In this document: positions 17,070 through 25,648 of the stretch, piece after piece
How positions within the stretch are numbered: position 1 is the stretch's first letter
How the letters are laid out: every line of letters begins with the position of its first letter
NCBI RefSeq assembly: GCF_004217335.1
Contig: NZ_SHMP01000005.1
Location: 248,001 to 312,000, forward strand
Length of the DNA stretch: 64,000 nucleotides
Source of the DNA: Natrinema hispanicum
GTDB lineage: Archaea; Halobacteriota; Halobacteria; Halobacteriales; Natrialbaceae
Direction: 5' to 3'
The notes under the pieces: generated by a model
Told to the model about the DNA's origin: nothing
Database searches by the model: none
Seen by the model: the letters and a program-made list of their open reading frames with translations, nothing else
Translations under genes and position numbers: made by a program

Positions 17070-17297
17070 ATGAGTAACGATCCCCCCCGCAGTTCACGAA
17101 CCGACCGTGCTCGACCCACGTTCAGCGCCGTCACAAGCGGCACCCTCCGAGTGCTCGGTGACGTCCTCGTCATTTCGCTGTGGGTCCTGTTTCTGACGGT
17201 GTTGTTCCTCGAGACCGCCTGGCCACGCTGGGCGTTTTACGGAGCACTGCTACTCGGCGTCGGCGTCTACGTGTCGATCACAAGCGGCTGGTCGTGA
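17070..17297 (+). CDS. Small two-helix membrane protein (DUF8119-like)
   Basis: This 75-residue protein has a polar Ser/Arg-rich N-terminus and two hydrophobic helices: about 30-47 (LVISLWVLFLTVLFLE) and 55-71. No catalytic or metal-binding motif is present. It begins 23 bases after the serine protease stop codon on the same strand, so cotranscription is likely. A role as partner or anchor of that protease is possible but unproven. The family assignment is from memory and tentative. Confidence 0.6.
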   Translation: MSNDPPRSSRTDRARPTFSAVTSGTLRVLGDVLVISLWVLFLTVLFLETAWPRWAFYGALLLGVGVYVSITSGWS

Positions 17298-17395
17298 ACG
17301 GCGGGACTCTCTCGCTGTTGAAGGCAGGCGTCGACGACCGCCGACGGTGACGCGGAAAGAGCAGTCCCCAGAAGTCATAACTGGGACCTCGACCC

Positions 17396-18376
17396 TCACC
17401 GATCGTCCGGAATCCGAGTGTAGGCACCGATCAGGGCGCGCTCGAGGTCGAAGCCGCTGATTCTGGCTCCTTCATCGACGAGAGAGTCGCGAACGGTCGT
17501 CGACTCGAGGTCCGCGTCCGGGAAGATCACCGACCGTTCGACGTCAGCGTCAATAAGGGTCGCACCTGGCATCACGTGGACGTCATCGCCGATGGCGCTC
17601 TCCCGAACGGTCGCCGAATCGGCGATCAGCGAGTCGCCGTCGAGAGACCAAGAAACGGCGTCGAGGTAGCTCTCCCTGGTGCCGATGTCGAACCACGCGG
17701 TTTCGAATGTGTAGGCGTAGGTCGATTCCCGGTCCTGGAGCCACTGGACGAACCAGCCGGGTTCGTCCGGATCGTTCCCCGCGTCGAGGTATGGGGTGAA
17801 CAGTGACAGCGTCTCCCGGGGGAACGCATAGCAGCCGATCGAGACGAGGGAACTCTCCGGTTCGGCGGGCTTTTCCTGAAAGTCGACGACACGCTCGTCG
17901 TCCAGTTCGATCACGCCGTATGACGTTGCCCGCTCTCGGGAGCCGACGTCGTAGGCGGCGATCGCCGGCCCATCTCGTCGGTCGAAATAGTGGAGGAAGT
18001 CCTCGATGGCGAAGTCGAAGCGGTTGTCCCCCGCGATCACCAGCAGCTCCTCGTCGAGCCCTTCCCGGTCGATCAACTGCGCGAGCGCCCCGACGACGCC
18101 GAGTTTCTCGTCCTCGTGTGTCGTTTCCTCGACAGACAGACGGGGCTTGTCGTATGCCGTGTCCTCGAGGTGGGCCTCGAAATCGGCGGCGAACCGTTCG
18201 TTCGTACTCACATAGACCTCGTCGATCCGATCGATGCCCTCGAGTTCGGCGTAGATCCGATCGATAACGGTCGTCTCACCGAGCGGAAGGAACATCTTGG
18301 GTCGATACCGCGTGATCGGCCACAGTCGGGTCGCGTAGCCGCCGGCCAGGACGACGGCTGTAGTGGGTCCAGTCAT
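17396..18376 (-). CDS. NDP-sugar synthase (glucose-1-phosphate nucleotidyltransferase-like)
   Basis: This 326-residue protein has the nucleotidyltransferase signature LAGGYATRLWPITRYRPKMF at the N-terminus, GDNRFDF for metal and sugar binding, and DFQEKPAEPE. A C-terminal part has repeats suggesting a short beta-helix (SATVRESAIGDDVHVMPGAT). It should make an NDP-sugar, probably NDP-glucose, from a sugar-1-phosphate in the cytoplasm. It lies 80 bases downstream of type I GAPDH on the same strand and opposite the TreT-like synthase. NDP-glucose is what TreT-type enzymes use, which supports that product as inference. The exact nucleotide and sugar remain uncertain. Confidence 0.85.
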   Translation of the reverse strand: MTGPTTAVVLAGGYATRLWPITRYRPKMFLPLGETTVIDRIYAELEGIDRIDEVYVSTNERFAADFEAHLEDTAYDKPRLSVEETTHEDEKLGVVGALAQLIDREGLDEELLVIAGDNRFDFAIEDFLHYFDRRDGPAIAAYDVGSRERATSYGVIELDDERVVDFQEKPAEPESSLVSIGCYAFPRETLSLFTPYLDAGNDPDEPGWFVQWLQDRESTYAYTFETAWFDIGTRESYLDAVSWSLDGDSLIADSATVRESAIGDDVHVMPGATLIDADVERSVIFPDADLESTTVRDSLVDEGARISGFDLERALIGAYTRIPDDR

Positions 18377-18456
18377 CTCAGTGATTGCCTTCGAGTACGT
18401 CGATGGGTCGAAACATGGTCATGGTGGAGTGCTGGGGCTCACGTGTCTCGGTTCCG

Positions 18457-19530
18457 TCAGTGGACGACGGTCCGTCCGGCGTCGATGTTCTCTGATTCTC
18501 TCGCGACGTGCTTTGCGAGTTCGAGCAACTGATTCGAGAAGCCGTACTCGTTGTCGTACCAGGCCAGCACTTTCACCGTATCGTTGGCCGCGACCATCAC
18601 AGACTCGAGATCGACGTACGAGGCAAACGGCAGGCCGACGATGTCGCGTGAGACGATCTCGTCGTCGGTGTAGCCGAGGACGCCGGCCAGCCTCCCATCG
18701 GCCGCTGCTCGGATCGCGTCGAGTACGTCGTCTCGCTCGATCTCCTCTTCGATGTTGACGGTGATGTCGGTGATCGAGCCGTTCGGAACTGGAACCCGCA
18801 TCGCCATCCCCTCGAGTTTCCCTTCGAAGGCGGGCAGGACCTTGCTTGTCGCGCCCGCGGCTCCGGTCGTCGTCGGGACGATGTTCTCGGCGGCGGCACG
18901 GCCGCGCCGTCGTTTGTCCATCGGGCCGTCCACGAGACCCTGACTGCCGGTGTAGGCGTGGACGGTCATCAGGAGGCCGGAGACGACGTTGAACTCGTCG
19001 TCGAGGACCTGCAGAACCGGTGCGACGGAGTTCGTCGTACAGGAGGCGTTCGAGATGACGTCGTCCCCGTCGTACTCCTCGTGGTTGACGCCGTAGACGA
19101 ACATCGGGACCTCCGTCTCGCCTTTCGGCGGTGCCGAGATGATCACCGTGTCGGCACCGGCCTCGAGGTGCTGGGCGGCCTCGTCGCGGGTCCGGAACAG
19201 CCCGGTCGCTTCGACGGCGACGTCGACCTCGAGGTCGTCCCAAGGAATCTCCGACGGCTCGTGCTCGGAGAGAAGCTGGAACTCCTGATCATTGATCAAG
19301 AGGGTGTCGCCGCGACGGGACACCCCATCGAGCCGGCCGTGGACCGAGTCGTATCGGAGCAGATACGCCATGTCGTCGTCGTCCATCACGTCGTTGATCG
19401 CCACGATGTCGACATCGTCGTGGGTCAGTGACGCACGCAGGAGGCTCCGGCCGACTCGTCCGAAGCCGTTGAGCCCGATCCGAAGCGGTTCCTCGCCTCC
19501 TGAACCGCCGCTATTGGTAGCAAATCTCAT
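18457..19530 (-). CDS. gap: Glyceraldehyde-3-phosphate dehydrogenase, type I
   Basis: This 357-residue enzyme interconverts glyceraldehyde-3-phosphate and 1,3-bisphosphoglycerate. NGFGRVGR (21-28) binds the dinucleotide, ISNASCTTN carries the nucleophile Cys164, and TVHAYTGSQ, RRGRAAAENIVPTTTGAA and WYDNEYGFSNQ follow in the standard order. This is the bacterial/eukaryal-type enzyme, not the type II enzyme of most archaea; haloarchaea can have both. The N-terminal MRFATNSGGSGGEEPLR extension is unusual but short. The divergent TreT-like gene begins 142 bases away. Its place in a cluster with PpsA, Fba and Fbp fits sugar-phosphate interconversion. The direction used in the cell cannot be read from sequence. 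Confidence 0.95.
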   Translation of the reverse strand: MRFATNSGGSGGEEPLRIGLNGFGRVGRSLLRASLTHDDVDIVAINDVMDDDDMAYLLRYDSVHGRLDGVSRRGDTLLINDQEFQLLSEHEPSEIPWDDLEVDVAVEATGLFRTRDEAAQHLEAGADTVIISAPPKGETEVPMFVYGVNHEEYDGDDVISNASCTTNSVAPVLQVLDDEFNVVSGLLMTVHAYTGSQGLVDGPMDKRRRGRAAAENIVPTTTGAAGATSKVLPAFEGKLEGMAMRVPVPNGSITDITVNIEEEIERDDVLDAIRAAADGRLAGVLGYTDDEIVSRDIVGLPFASYVDLESVMVAANDTVKVLAWYDNEYGFSNQLLELAKHVARESENIDAGRTVVH

Positions 19531-19672
19531 GATTGGATGTCACCACGTCGGGGTAAATTTGTTCCCCTCGGAACGTCAAGAATCGAGAGTTACGGGGCTT
19601 CTAACTACTGTTCAGCTCCGAAGACATCCCCAACTGATACGAGCGTCGTCGTCGTCAGAACGGGTACGGACG

Positions 19673-20917
19673 ATGCACGCTCCCTCGTTACCGAACCGCT
19701 CGATCGACGCGTACGCCGGTGTGACGGAACGCGACCGCCTCGAGCGACTTCGTTCGATCGCCGAGGCGCTTTCGGACGTCCGGGTCCTCCACGTCAATTC
19801 GACGGCGACCGGCGGCGGGGTCGCGGAACTGCTCCGTTCGATCGTGCCGGTCTGCAACGATCTCGGTATCGACACCGACTGGCTCGTCATGGACGCTGCT
19901 GACGACTTCTTCGAGGTCACGAAGGCAGTCCACAACGGTCTCCAGGGGAGCGGCGAGCCGCTGACCGACGAGATGAAAGCAACTTATCAAGCGGTGACAG
20001 CACGGAACGCAGCCGAGATCGAGGACGAATACGATCTCGTCGTCGCTCACGATCCACAGCCACTCGGCATGCTCGAGCGGCTCACGGAGCGGTTTCCGGA
20101 TGCGCCGATCGTCTGGCGGTGTCACGTCGATCTCACCGACCCGGTTGCGGAGTACCGTGCGTTCGTCTCGGCGTACGCAGAGTGGATCGATCACGGGATT
20201 TTCAGCCGCTCTGCGTACGCGGCAGCGATCGACGGTCTGGAGACGAGCATCGTCTACCCGTCGATCGATCCGGTAACGGCGAAGAACCGATCACTCGACG
20301 AGGAAGAGTTGGCGACCGAACAGGACCGACTGGATCCGCTCTCGTTCGACGCGCCAGTCATAACGCAGGTGTCGCGTTTCGATCCCTGGAAGGATCAGTT
20401 CGGAACGCTCGAGGCGTATCGGCGTGCCCGGGAGCACATCCCGGAGCTCCAGTTGGTGCTTGCTGGTGGGATGGCTGGCGACGATCCGGAGGGGCTGGTG
20501 CTGTACGAGCAGGTCGCCGGCGAGGCGGTCGACGATCCGAACGTCCACGTCCTGACGGATCTCCCAGACACGACGGTGAATGCCCTCCAGCGGCTATCGG
20601 ACGTTGTCGTCCAGAAATCCCTGCGCGAGGGGTTCGGAATCGTCGTCTCGGAGGCACTCTGGAAGCGTACGCCGGTCGTCGGATCGACGGTTGGCGGGAT
20701 CCCGCTGCAGGTCGAGGACGGCCGAAACGGCTACCTCGTCGAGCCGGACGACACGGCAGCCGCCGGCGACCGGATCGTCGCGCTCCTTGAAGACGACGAG
20801 CGCCGAACTGCGTTCGGCGCGAACGCCCACGAACACGTTCGCAAACGGTTCTTGCTCCCTCGGCAGCTCGTCGATCTCCTCGAGGTTTTCGCCGAGACGC
20901 TCAACCGTGACAGCTAA
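19673..20917 (+). CDS. treT: Trehalose glycosyltransferring synthase (TreT-like, GT4)
   Basis: The 414-residue protein carries the GT-B fold with blocks characteristic of TreT: VLHVNSTATGGGVAELL, FEVTKAVHNGLQG, VAHDPQPLGM, WRCHVDLTDP, TQVSRFDPWKDQFG, and SLREGFGIVVSEALWK with VGGIPLQV. TreT reversibly joins NDP-glucose and glucose to give trehalose in the cytoplasm. These blocks closely resemble the Thermococcales enzyme as I remember it. ATG 19673 is chosen because conserved sequence begins about 35 residues later and the longer frame runs antisense into the GAPDH gene. The NDP-sugar synthase nearby could supply its donor. Other GT4 substrates cannot be ruled out without assay. Confidence 0.8.
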   Translation: MHAPSLPNRSIDAYAGVTERDRLERLRSIAEALSDVRVLHVNSTATGGGVAELLRSIVPVCNDLGIDTDWLVMDAADDFFEVTKAVHNGLQGSGEPLTDEMKATYQAVTARNAAEIEDEYDLVVAHDPQPLGMLERLTERFPDAPIVWRCHVDLTDPVAEYRAFVSAYAEWIDHGIFSRSAYAAAIDGLETSIVYPSIDPVTAKNRSLDEEELATEQDRLDPLSFDAPVITQVSRFDPWKDQFGTLEAYRRAREHIPELQLVLAGGMAGDDPEGLVLYEQVAGEAVDDPNVHVLTDLPDTTVNALQRLSDVVVQKSLREGFGIVVSEALWKRTPVVGSTVGGIPLQVEDGRNGYLVEPDDTAAAGDRIVALLEDDERRTAFGANAHEHVRKRFLLPRQLVDLLEVFAETLNRDS

Positions 20918-20989
20918 TAGCGACGCCTCCCAGCCACCCACCCCCATACAATTAACCACCGAGTCGGTGAAGCAATACAGGACTCTCCA

Positions 20990-21883
20990 ATGAGCCGGTT
21001 CATCGAATCGATACTGATACCGACCGACGGCAGCGATGGGGCGCTTGCAGGTGCGAAACGCGGAATCGCGCTCGCATCGCTGACGGCTGCGGACCTCCAC
21101 GTCCTGTCGGTCGTCAAACCCCGACTCTCGATTGCGGATTTCGACGAGGTAGAACAGCCACCGCTCGAGGAGCGGGCCACGGAAGCAGTCGAGGAAATCG
21201 CAGGGCTGGCTGCGGCGTACGACGACGACCTCGACGTCACGACGAGGGTCAGAGAGGGGACGCCGTTTCAGTCGATCAGGGAGTATGCCAACCGGCGTGA
21301 GATCGACGTCATCGCGATGGGGACGAAAGGCCACACGGACCTCGACAATGTCTTCCTCGGGAGCGTCACCGAGAACGTCCTCCGAACGGCACGAAAACCC
21401 GTCCTCGCCGTCCCCCCAAACGCCGTCGAAGCCGGGATCGACGACGTCCGCTTCGACCGACTGCTCTTGCCTACGGACGGTAGCGACGGAGCGGCGATCG
21501 CGACCGAGTGGGGAATCGCACTCGCGGCCCGGCTCGAGTCGTCGGTCCACACACTCTACTCGATCGATACGAGTCCGTTCATCGACACACGAGAGCGTGA
21601 CGAGGTCCTCGACGCTCTCGAGCAGAGCGGCGAAGAAGCGATCGATGCAGTACGAGAACGCGGCGAGGAGGCTGCCGTGAGCGTCTCCGACTCGATCGTG
21701 ACCGGCTCCCCCGTGGTCGAGATCACCGCGTACGCGAGCGAGCACGATGTCGACCTGATCGTCATGGGAACCCACGGCTGGACGGGGATCGGACAGTGGT
21801 TCCTCGGGAGCGTCACCGAAAACGTCGCCCGTCAGACGGATGTCCCGGTGTTTTGCGTGCCGGTGAGCGCCGAATCGCCGTGA
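20990..21883 (+). CDS. Tandem universal stress protein (two UspA domains)
   Basis: Two Usp domains are joined in one 297-residue chain: 1 to about 140 (ILIPTDGSDGALAGAKRGIA) and about 150-297 (LLLPTDGSDGAAIATEWGIA). Each has an ATP-binding signature, MGTKGHTDLDNVFLGSVT and MGTHGWTGIGQWFLGSVT. Usp proteins bind ATP or AMP and often modulate metabolism under stress; the partner is unknown. It starts 72 bases after treT on the same strand, with AT-rich caattaacc near 20949 as a possible own promoter. It converges on the ADP-dependent kinase with 12 bases between stops. Confidence 0.9.
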   Translation: MSRFIESILIPTDGSDGALAGAKRGIALASLTAADLHVLSVVKPRLSIADFDEVEQPPLEERATEAVEEIAGLAAAYDDDLDVTTRVREGTPFQSIREYANRREIDVIAMGTKGHTDLDNVFLGSVTENVLRTARKPVLAVPPNAVEAGIDDVRFDRLLLPTDGSDGAAIATEWGIALAARLESSVHTLYSIDTSPFIDTRERDEVLDALEQSGEEAIDAVRERGEEAAVSVSDSIVTGSPVVEITAYASEHDVDLIVMGTHGWTGIGQWFLGSVTENVARQTDVPVFCVPVSAESP

Positions 21884-21895
21884 TGTCGTCGCCGA

Positions 21896-23269
21896 CTACC
21901 GGTCGGTGGCCACGGCGAGTTCCAGGATAAAACTCGATGACGAGACGATATCGCCGATGCCGACCGTCCCCGCGGGCTCGTCGACGACGCGATTGGGGCA
22001 GGCGGCGACCGTGGGGGTCTCGAGGACCCCGTCCTCGGCTGCCTCGTCTATGTGATCCGCCAGCAGTTCGATCGCCTCGTGGCCAATCGTCGAGGGCTCG
22101 TACGCCAGCCCGGTCTCGAGGTCGTCGGGCGACGTGATCGCCCCGCGGGCCGCTTTGGCCGCAGCGTTGACGGCGGCGAACTCGAGCCCCCGTCGAACGG
22201 CTTCCGGCGAGTGAGATGACTCCATCACGGCGAGGTGATACTCCATGGCGTGTAACTGAACGCAGTCGACGCCGAGTTCCTCGCGAACCGCCTCGAGCAT
22301 CCGGTAGTGATCGAGTATCTCGTCCGCTTCGAACGGCGTCGCCTCCGATGGTGGATCCGCCACCACCCCCAGGTTCGCGTCGTCGTGGAGCATCGTCAAC
22401 TCGTGCGTGTCAGCACCCACGACGTTCGCCGCCGGCAAGATCCACTCGTACATACTCGCTCTGAGGTCGTCGTCGTGGGTGACGGCGTACTCGATGTGGA
22501 CATCGACGTCGCCTCCTGACCGGAGTCGGCGGATGACCTCGCGTGCGTGGCGGTGTGTCTCCTCGTACCCGTCTTTGACGTGGTCGGGCGTGAGGTTGTG
22601 ATACCCTGCGAGGAGGGCTCCGTCGACGTCCTCGCCGACCTGATCGATCGTCTCATCGAGATCGCCGGCAGTCAGGTCGAACTCCGGTGGTCTCGAGGCG
22701 GCAATAAAGCGGGTATCTTCCGTCGCAGTCACGCCGAAGCACTCGTCGCCTTCCCTGAACTCGAACACCCAGTTGATCTTCGTTCGATCCGTGTTGATGG
22801 CCTCGGGCAGTGGGACGTAGCTCACCCGGCCGTCCTCGACGGTCGGATACCGAACCGTCTCGGGGTGTTCGAACATCGACACCTGTCGCTCGGACAGCAG
22901 GTACGTGTACGTGATCGGCGCTGTCCCCAGCGCGGTGAGCAGGTTGGTCATGATCCCTGCCTGGCCGCCCATCTGCTGTCTGTCCGGGGGAAGTTCGGAC
23001 TCGAGGAGCGCCGCGAACGAATCGGTCATCGCGATTTCGTCGCCCTGGCCGGTCGCCATCGTGTGTGCGATCGCCGCCGCGAGCTCTCGTTTCGATGCCA
23101 GCGGACTCGGGGGGACGTCCGTCCCAGGATCGGCCGGTCGCTCGAGAAACGACTCCAGTTCCTCGTTGACCCGAACGATCGCGTCGACGTTCGCGTTGTA
23201 CGCGATGAACACTGGCAGCGCCTCGAGCATGGCGATGTCCGCCTCCAGTTGGGCGTGGGCGTCCTGCAT
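21896..23269 (-). CDS. ADP-dependent sugar kinase (ADP-GK/ADP-PFK family)
   Basis: The 457-residue protein has the ribokinase-like ADP-kinase signatures: FIAYNANVDAIVRV near the N-terminus, GGQAGIMTNLL in the sugar-binding part, WILPAANVVGADTHEL, and the catalytic GxGD motif as VGIGDIVSSSSF close to the C-terminus. Relatives phosphorylate glucose or fructose-6-phosphate using ADP, best known in Thermococcales, with homologs in methanogens and haloarchaea. Which sugar is used cannot be read. Placement among treT, ppsA, fbp and fba supports a sugar or sugar-phosphate substrate. It is divergent from ppsA, with about 105 bases between starts that can hold both promoters. Confidence 0.85.
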   Translation of the reverse strand: MQDAHAQLEADIAMLEALPVFIAYNANVDAIVRVNEELESFLERPADPGTDVPPSPLASKRELAAAIAHTMATGQGDEIAMTDSFAALLESELPPDRQQMGGQAGIMTNLLTALGTAPITYTYLLSERQVSMFEHPETVRYPTVEDGRVSYVPLPEAINTDRTKINWVFEFREGDECFGVTATEDTRFIAASRPPEFDLTAGDLDETIDQVGEDVDGALLAGYHNLTPDHVKDGYEETHRHAREVIRRLRSGGDVDVHIEYAVTHDDDLRASMYEWILPAANVVGADTHELTMLHDDANLGVVADPPSEATPFEADEILDHYRMLEAVREELGVDCVQLHAMEYHLAVMESSHSPEAVRRGLEFAAVNAAAKAARGAITSPDDLETGLAYEPSTIGHEAIELLADHIDEAAEDGVLETPTVAACPNRVVDEPAGTVGIGDIVSSSSFILELAVATDR

Positions 23270-23374
23270 GGCACGGCTCTCTCCCAGCCGCAGCGGGATA
23301 ATCCTGGGGTGCCCGTGCCGGCCGTCGTCCCCCTGCGAACTTATTGCCGTGCGCGTCGTCCGAGTGACGGACCG

Positions 23375-25648
23375 ATGTCACGAGAGACGTTCGTCCGGCG
23401 GTTAGAGACCGTAAGCGGCGACGATACGGATGCCGTCGGTGGCAAGAGTGCGAACCTCGGCGAACTCGCGGACCTCGACGTGCCCGTCCTTCCCGGCTTC
23501 ACGACGACTGCGTCGGCGTACGACTACTACGTCGAAGAGACCGGCATCCACGCGGCAATCGAGTCGGAACTCGATGGACTCGATGTCGACGACGTCGCGG
23601 ACCTCCAGCGCCGCGGGGAGCGAATCAGGCGCACGATCTCGGAGGCGTCGATGCCGTCGCAACTCGAGTCGGCGATCCTCGAGCAGTACGCCGAGCTGGG
23701 GGACGAACTCGGAATCGACGACCCGGAGGTTGCCGTCAGGAGTTCCGCGACGGCCGAGGACCTTCCCCAAGCGTCGTTCGCCGGTCAGCAGGAGACGTTC
23801 CTGAACGTCGCTGGTGAGACGGCGTTGATCAAGTCGATCAAACATTGCTTCGCGTCGCTGTTTACCGACCGTGCGATCGCCTACCGGGAGAACAACGACT
23901 TCGACCACTTCGACGTCAAACTGGCCTGTACCGTCCAGAAGATGGGGCGGGCGGACCTGGCATCCTCGGGTGTCCTGTTCACGCTCGATCCGGATACCGG
24001 GTTCGAGAAGGTCGTCACGATCGAAGCCGCCTACGGGTTCGGCGAACCGATCGTGCAAGGCGTCGTCGATCCCGACCGGTACGTCGTTTTCAAACCCACC
24101 ACCGGGATCGTCGAGAAGGAACGCGGCGGGAAGTCCCAGCGGATGGTCCGCCGAAACGGTGGGACCAAACTCGAGGCGGTGCCGGAAGCGGATCGAGAGC
24201 AGTTCGCGCTCTCGGACGACCGGATCAAAGAACTGGCGACGTACGCGACCCGGATCGAGGACCATTTCGAGACGCCACAGGACATCGAGTGGCTCGTCGA
24301 CGGCGACCTCGATGAGTTGTTCGTCGTCCAGGCCAGACCCGAGACGGTCCACGGGGCGGCCGAGGGGACCGTCCTTCGCACGTACAGTCTCGCGGAAACC
24401 GCCGAGTCACTGCTCGAGGGCGTCGCGATCGGGAACGCGATCGCGAGCGGGACCGTTCGCGTTCTCTCCGACCAGCGGGAGATGGAGCAGGTCGAGGAAG
24501 GCGACGTGCTCGTCACCGAGATTACCGACCCCGACTGGGTCCCGGTCATGAAGCGGGCGAGCGCTATCGTCACCGACAAAGGTGGCAAAACGTCACACGC
24601 GGCGATCGTCGCCCGGGAACTGGGTATTCCCGCGATCGTTCGTACAGGGGCGGCGACCGAAACGCTGGCCGACGGTGACCACGTGACGGTCGACTGTGCT
24701 GCCGACACCGGCCACGTCTACGAGGGCGAACTCGAGTACACGGTCGACGAGGAGGTCGTCGACGACCTTCCCGAGACCGACACCGACGTCAAACTGATTC
24801 TCGGCGACCCCGGCCGAGCGTTTTCGCTTGCGACCCTCCCCGTCGACGGCGTTGGCCTGGCGCGCGAGGAGTTCATCGTCACCGCTCACGTCGGCTCCCA
24901 CCCGCTCGAGTTGCTCGAGCGCGGCGAGGAAGAGCGGTTCATCGACGCCCTCCGGACGGGAATCGCGAAGATCGGCGCTGCGTTCTACCCGAACGAGGTC
25001 ATCTTCCGGCTCAGTGACTTCAAGACCGACGAGTATCGCAATCTCGAGGGCGGCTGGAAGTACGAACCCGAGGAGGCGAATCCAATGCTCGGCTGGCGTG
25101 GGGCCTCCCGGTACTACGACGAGGTGTTTCGGGACGCGTTTCGGCTCGAGTGTGAGGCGCTTCGCCAGGTTCGCGAGGAGGTCGGACTGGACAACGTGAT
25201 CGTGATGGTCCCGTTCTGTCGGACGCCCGAGGAGGGCGAGCGCGTCCTCGAACTGATGGCCGACTACGGCCTCTCGCGCGAGGAGATGGACGTCTACGTG
25301 ATGGCGGAACTGCCCGCGAACATCGTGCTCGCAGATCAGTTCTCGGAGCTGTTCGATGGGTTCTCCATCGGCTCGAACGACCTCACACAGCTCACCCTCG
25401 GCGTGGATCGCAACTCGGAGAAACTCGCGCCGCTGTTCGACGAGACCAACGAGTCAGTGACGCGGTCGATAACGTCGTTGATCGAGGAGGCCCACCGCCA
25501 CGACCGTCCGGTCGGAATCTGTGGCGACGCACCCTCGACGATTCCGGAGTACACCGCGTTCCTGCTCGAGGCCGATATCGATTCGATCTCGGTCTCGCCG
25601 GACGTCGTGGTGGAGACGATCCTGTCGGTGGCGGAGTTCGAATCCTAA
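23375..25648 (+). CDS. ppsA: Phosphoenolpyruvate synthase
   Basis: The 757-residue protein converts pyruvate, ATP and water to PEP, AMP and phosphate. The N-terminal ATP-grasp part shows GGKSANLGEL and VAVRSSATAEDLPQASFAGQ. The swivelling domain has KGGKTSHAAIVARELG with phosphocarrier His408. The C-terminal barrel has DGVGLAREEF, NPMLGWRGASRY, GSNDLTQLTLGVDRNS and Cys716 in GICGDAPS. ATG 23375 is chosen where conserved sequence begins; a much longer upstream frame is antisense to the ADP-kinase. A cttattg box lies about 30 bases upstream. It overlaps the convergent fbp stop codon by four bases. This is the key gluconeogenic entry from pyruvate in haloarchaea. Confidence 0.96.
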   Translation: MSRETFVRRLETVSGDDTDAVGGKSANLGELADLDVPVLPGFTTTASAYDYYVEETGIHAAIESELDGLDVDDVADLQRRGERIRRTISEASMPSQLESAILEQYAELGDELGIDDPEVAVRSSATAEDLPQASFAGQQETFLNVAGETALIKSIKHCFASLFTDRAIAYRENNDFDHFDVKLACTVQKMGRADLASSGVLFTLDPDTGFEKVVTIEAAYGFGEPIVQGVVDPDRYVVFKPTTGIVEKERGGKSQRMVRRNGGTKLEAVPEADREQFALSDDRIKELATYATRIEDHFETPQDIEWLVDGDLDELFVVQARPETVHGAAEGTVLRTYSLAETAESLLEGVAIGNAIASGTVRVLSDQREMEQVEEGDVLVTEITDPDWVPVMKRASAIVTDKGGKTSHAAIVARELGIPAIVRTGAATETLADGDHVTVDCAADTGHVYEGELEYTVDEEVVDDLPETDTDVKLILGDPGRAFSLATLPVDGVGLAREEFIVTAHVGSHPLELLERGEEERFIDALRTGIAKIGAAFYPNEVIFRLSDFKTDEYRNLEGGWKYEPEEANPMLGWRGASRYYDEVFRDAFRLECEALRQVREEVGLDNVIVMVPFCRTPEEGERVLELMADYGLSREEMDVYVMAELPANIVLADQFSELFDGFSIGSNDLTQLTLGVDRNSEKLAPLFDETNESVTRSITSLIEEAHRHDRPVGICGDAPSTIPEYTAFLLEADIDSISVSPDVVVETILSVAEFES

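Noticed and set aside
20917..20989. Terminator or attenuator between treT and the Usp gene
   Set aside because: No stable stem-loop with a T tract was found; caattaacc is a plausible promoter element only.
22547..23374. N-terminal extension of the PEP synthase frame
   Set aside because: The in-frame upstream sequence is the antisense of the ADP-kinase gene and contains no conserved domain; the PpsA family begins at MSRETFVRRL.
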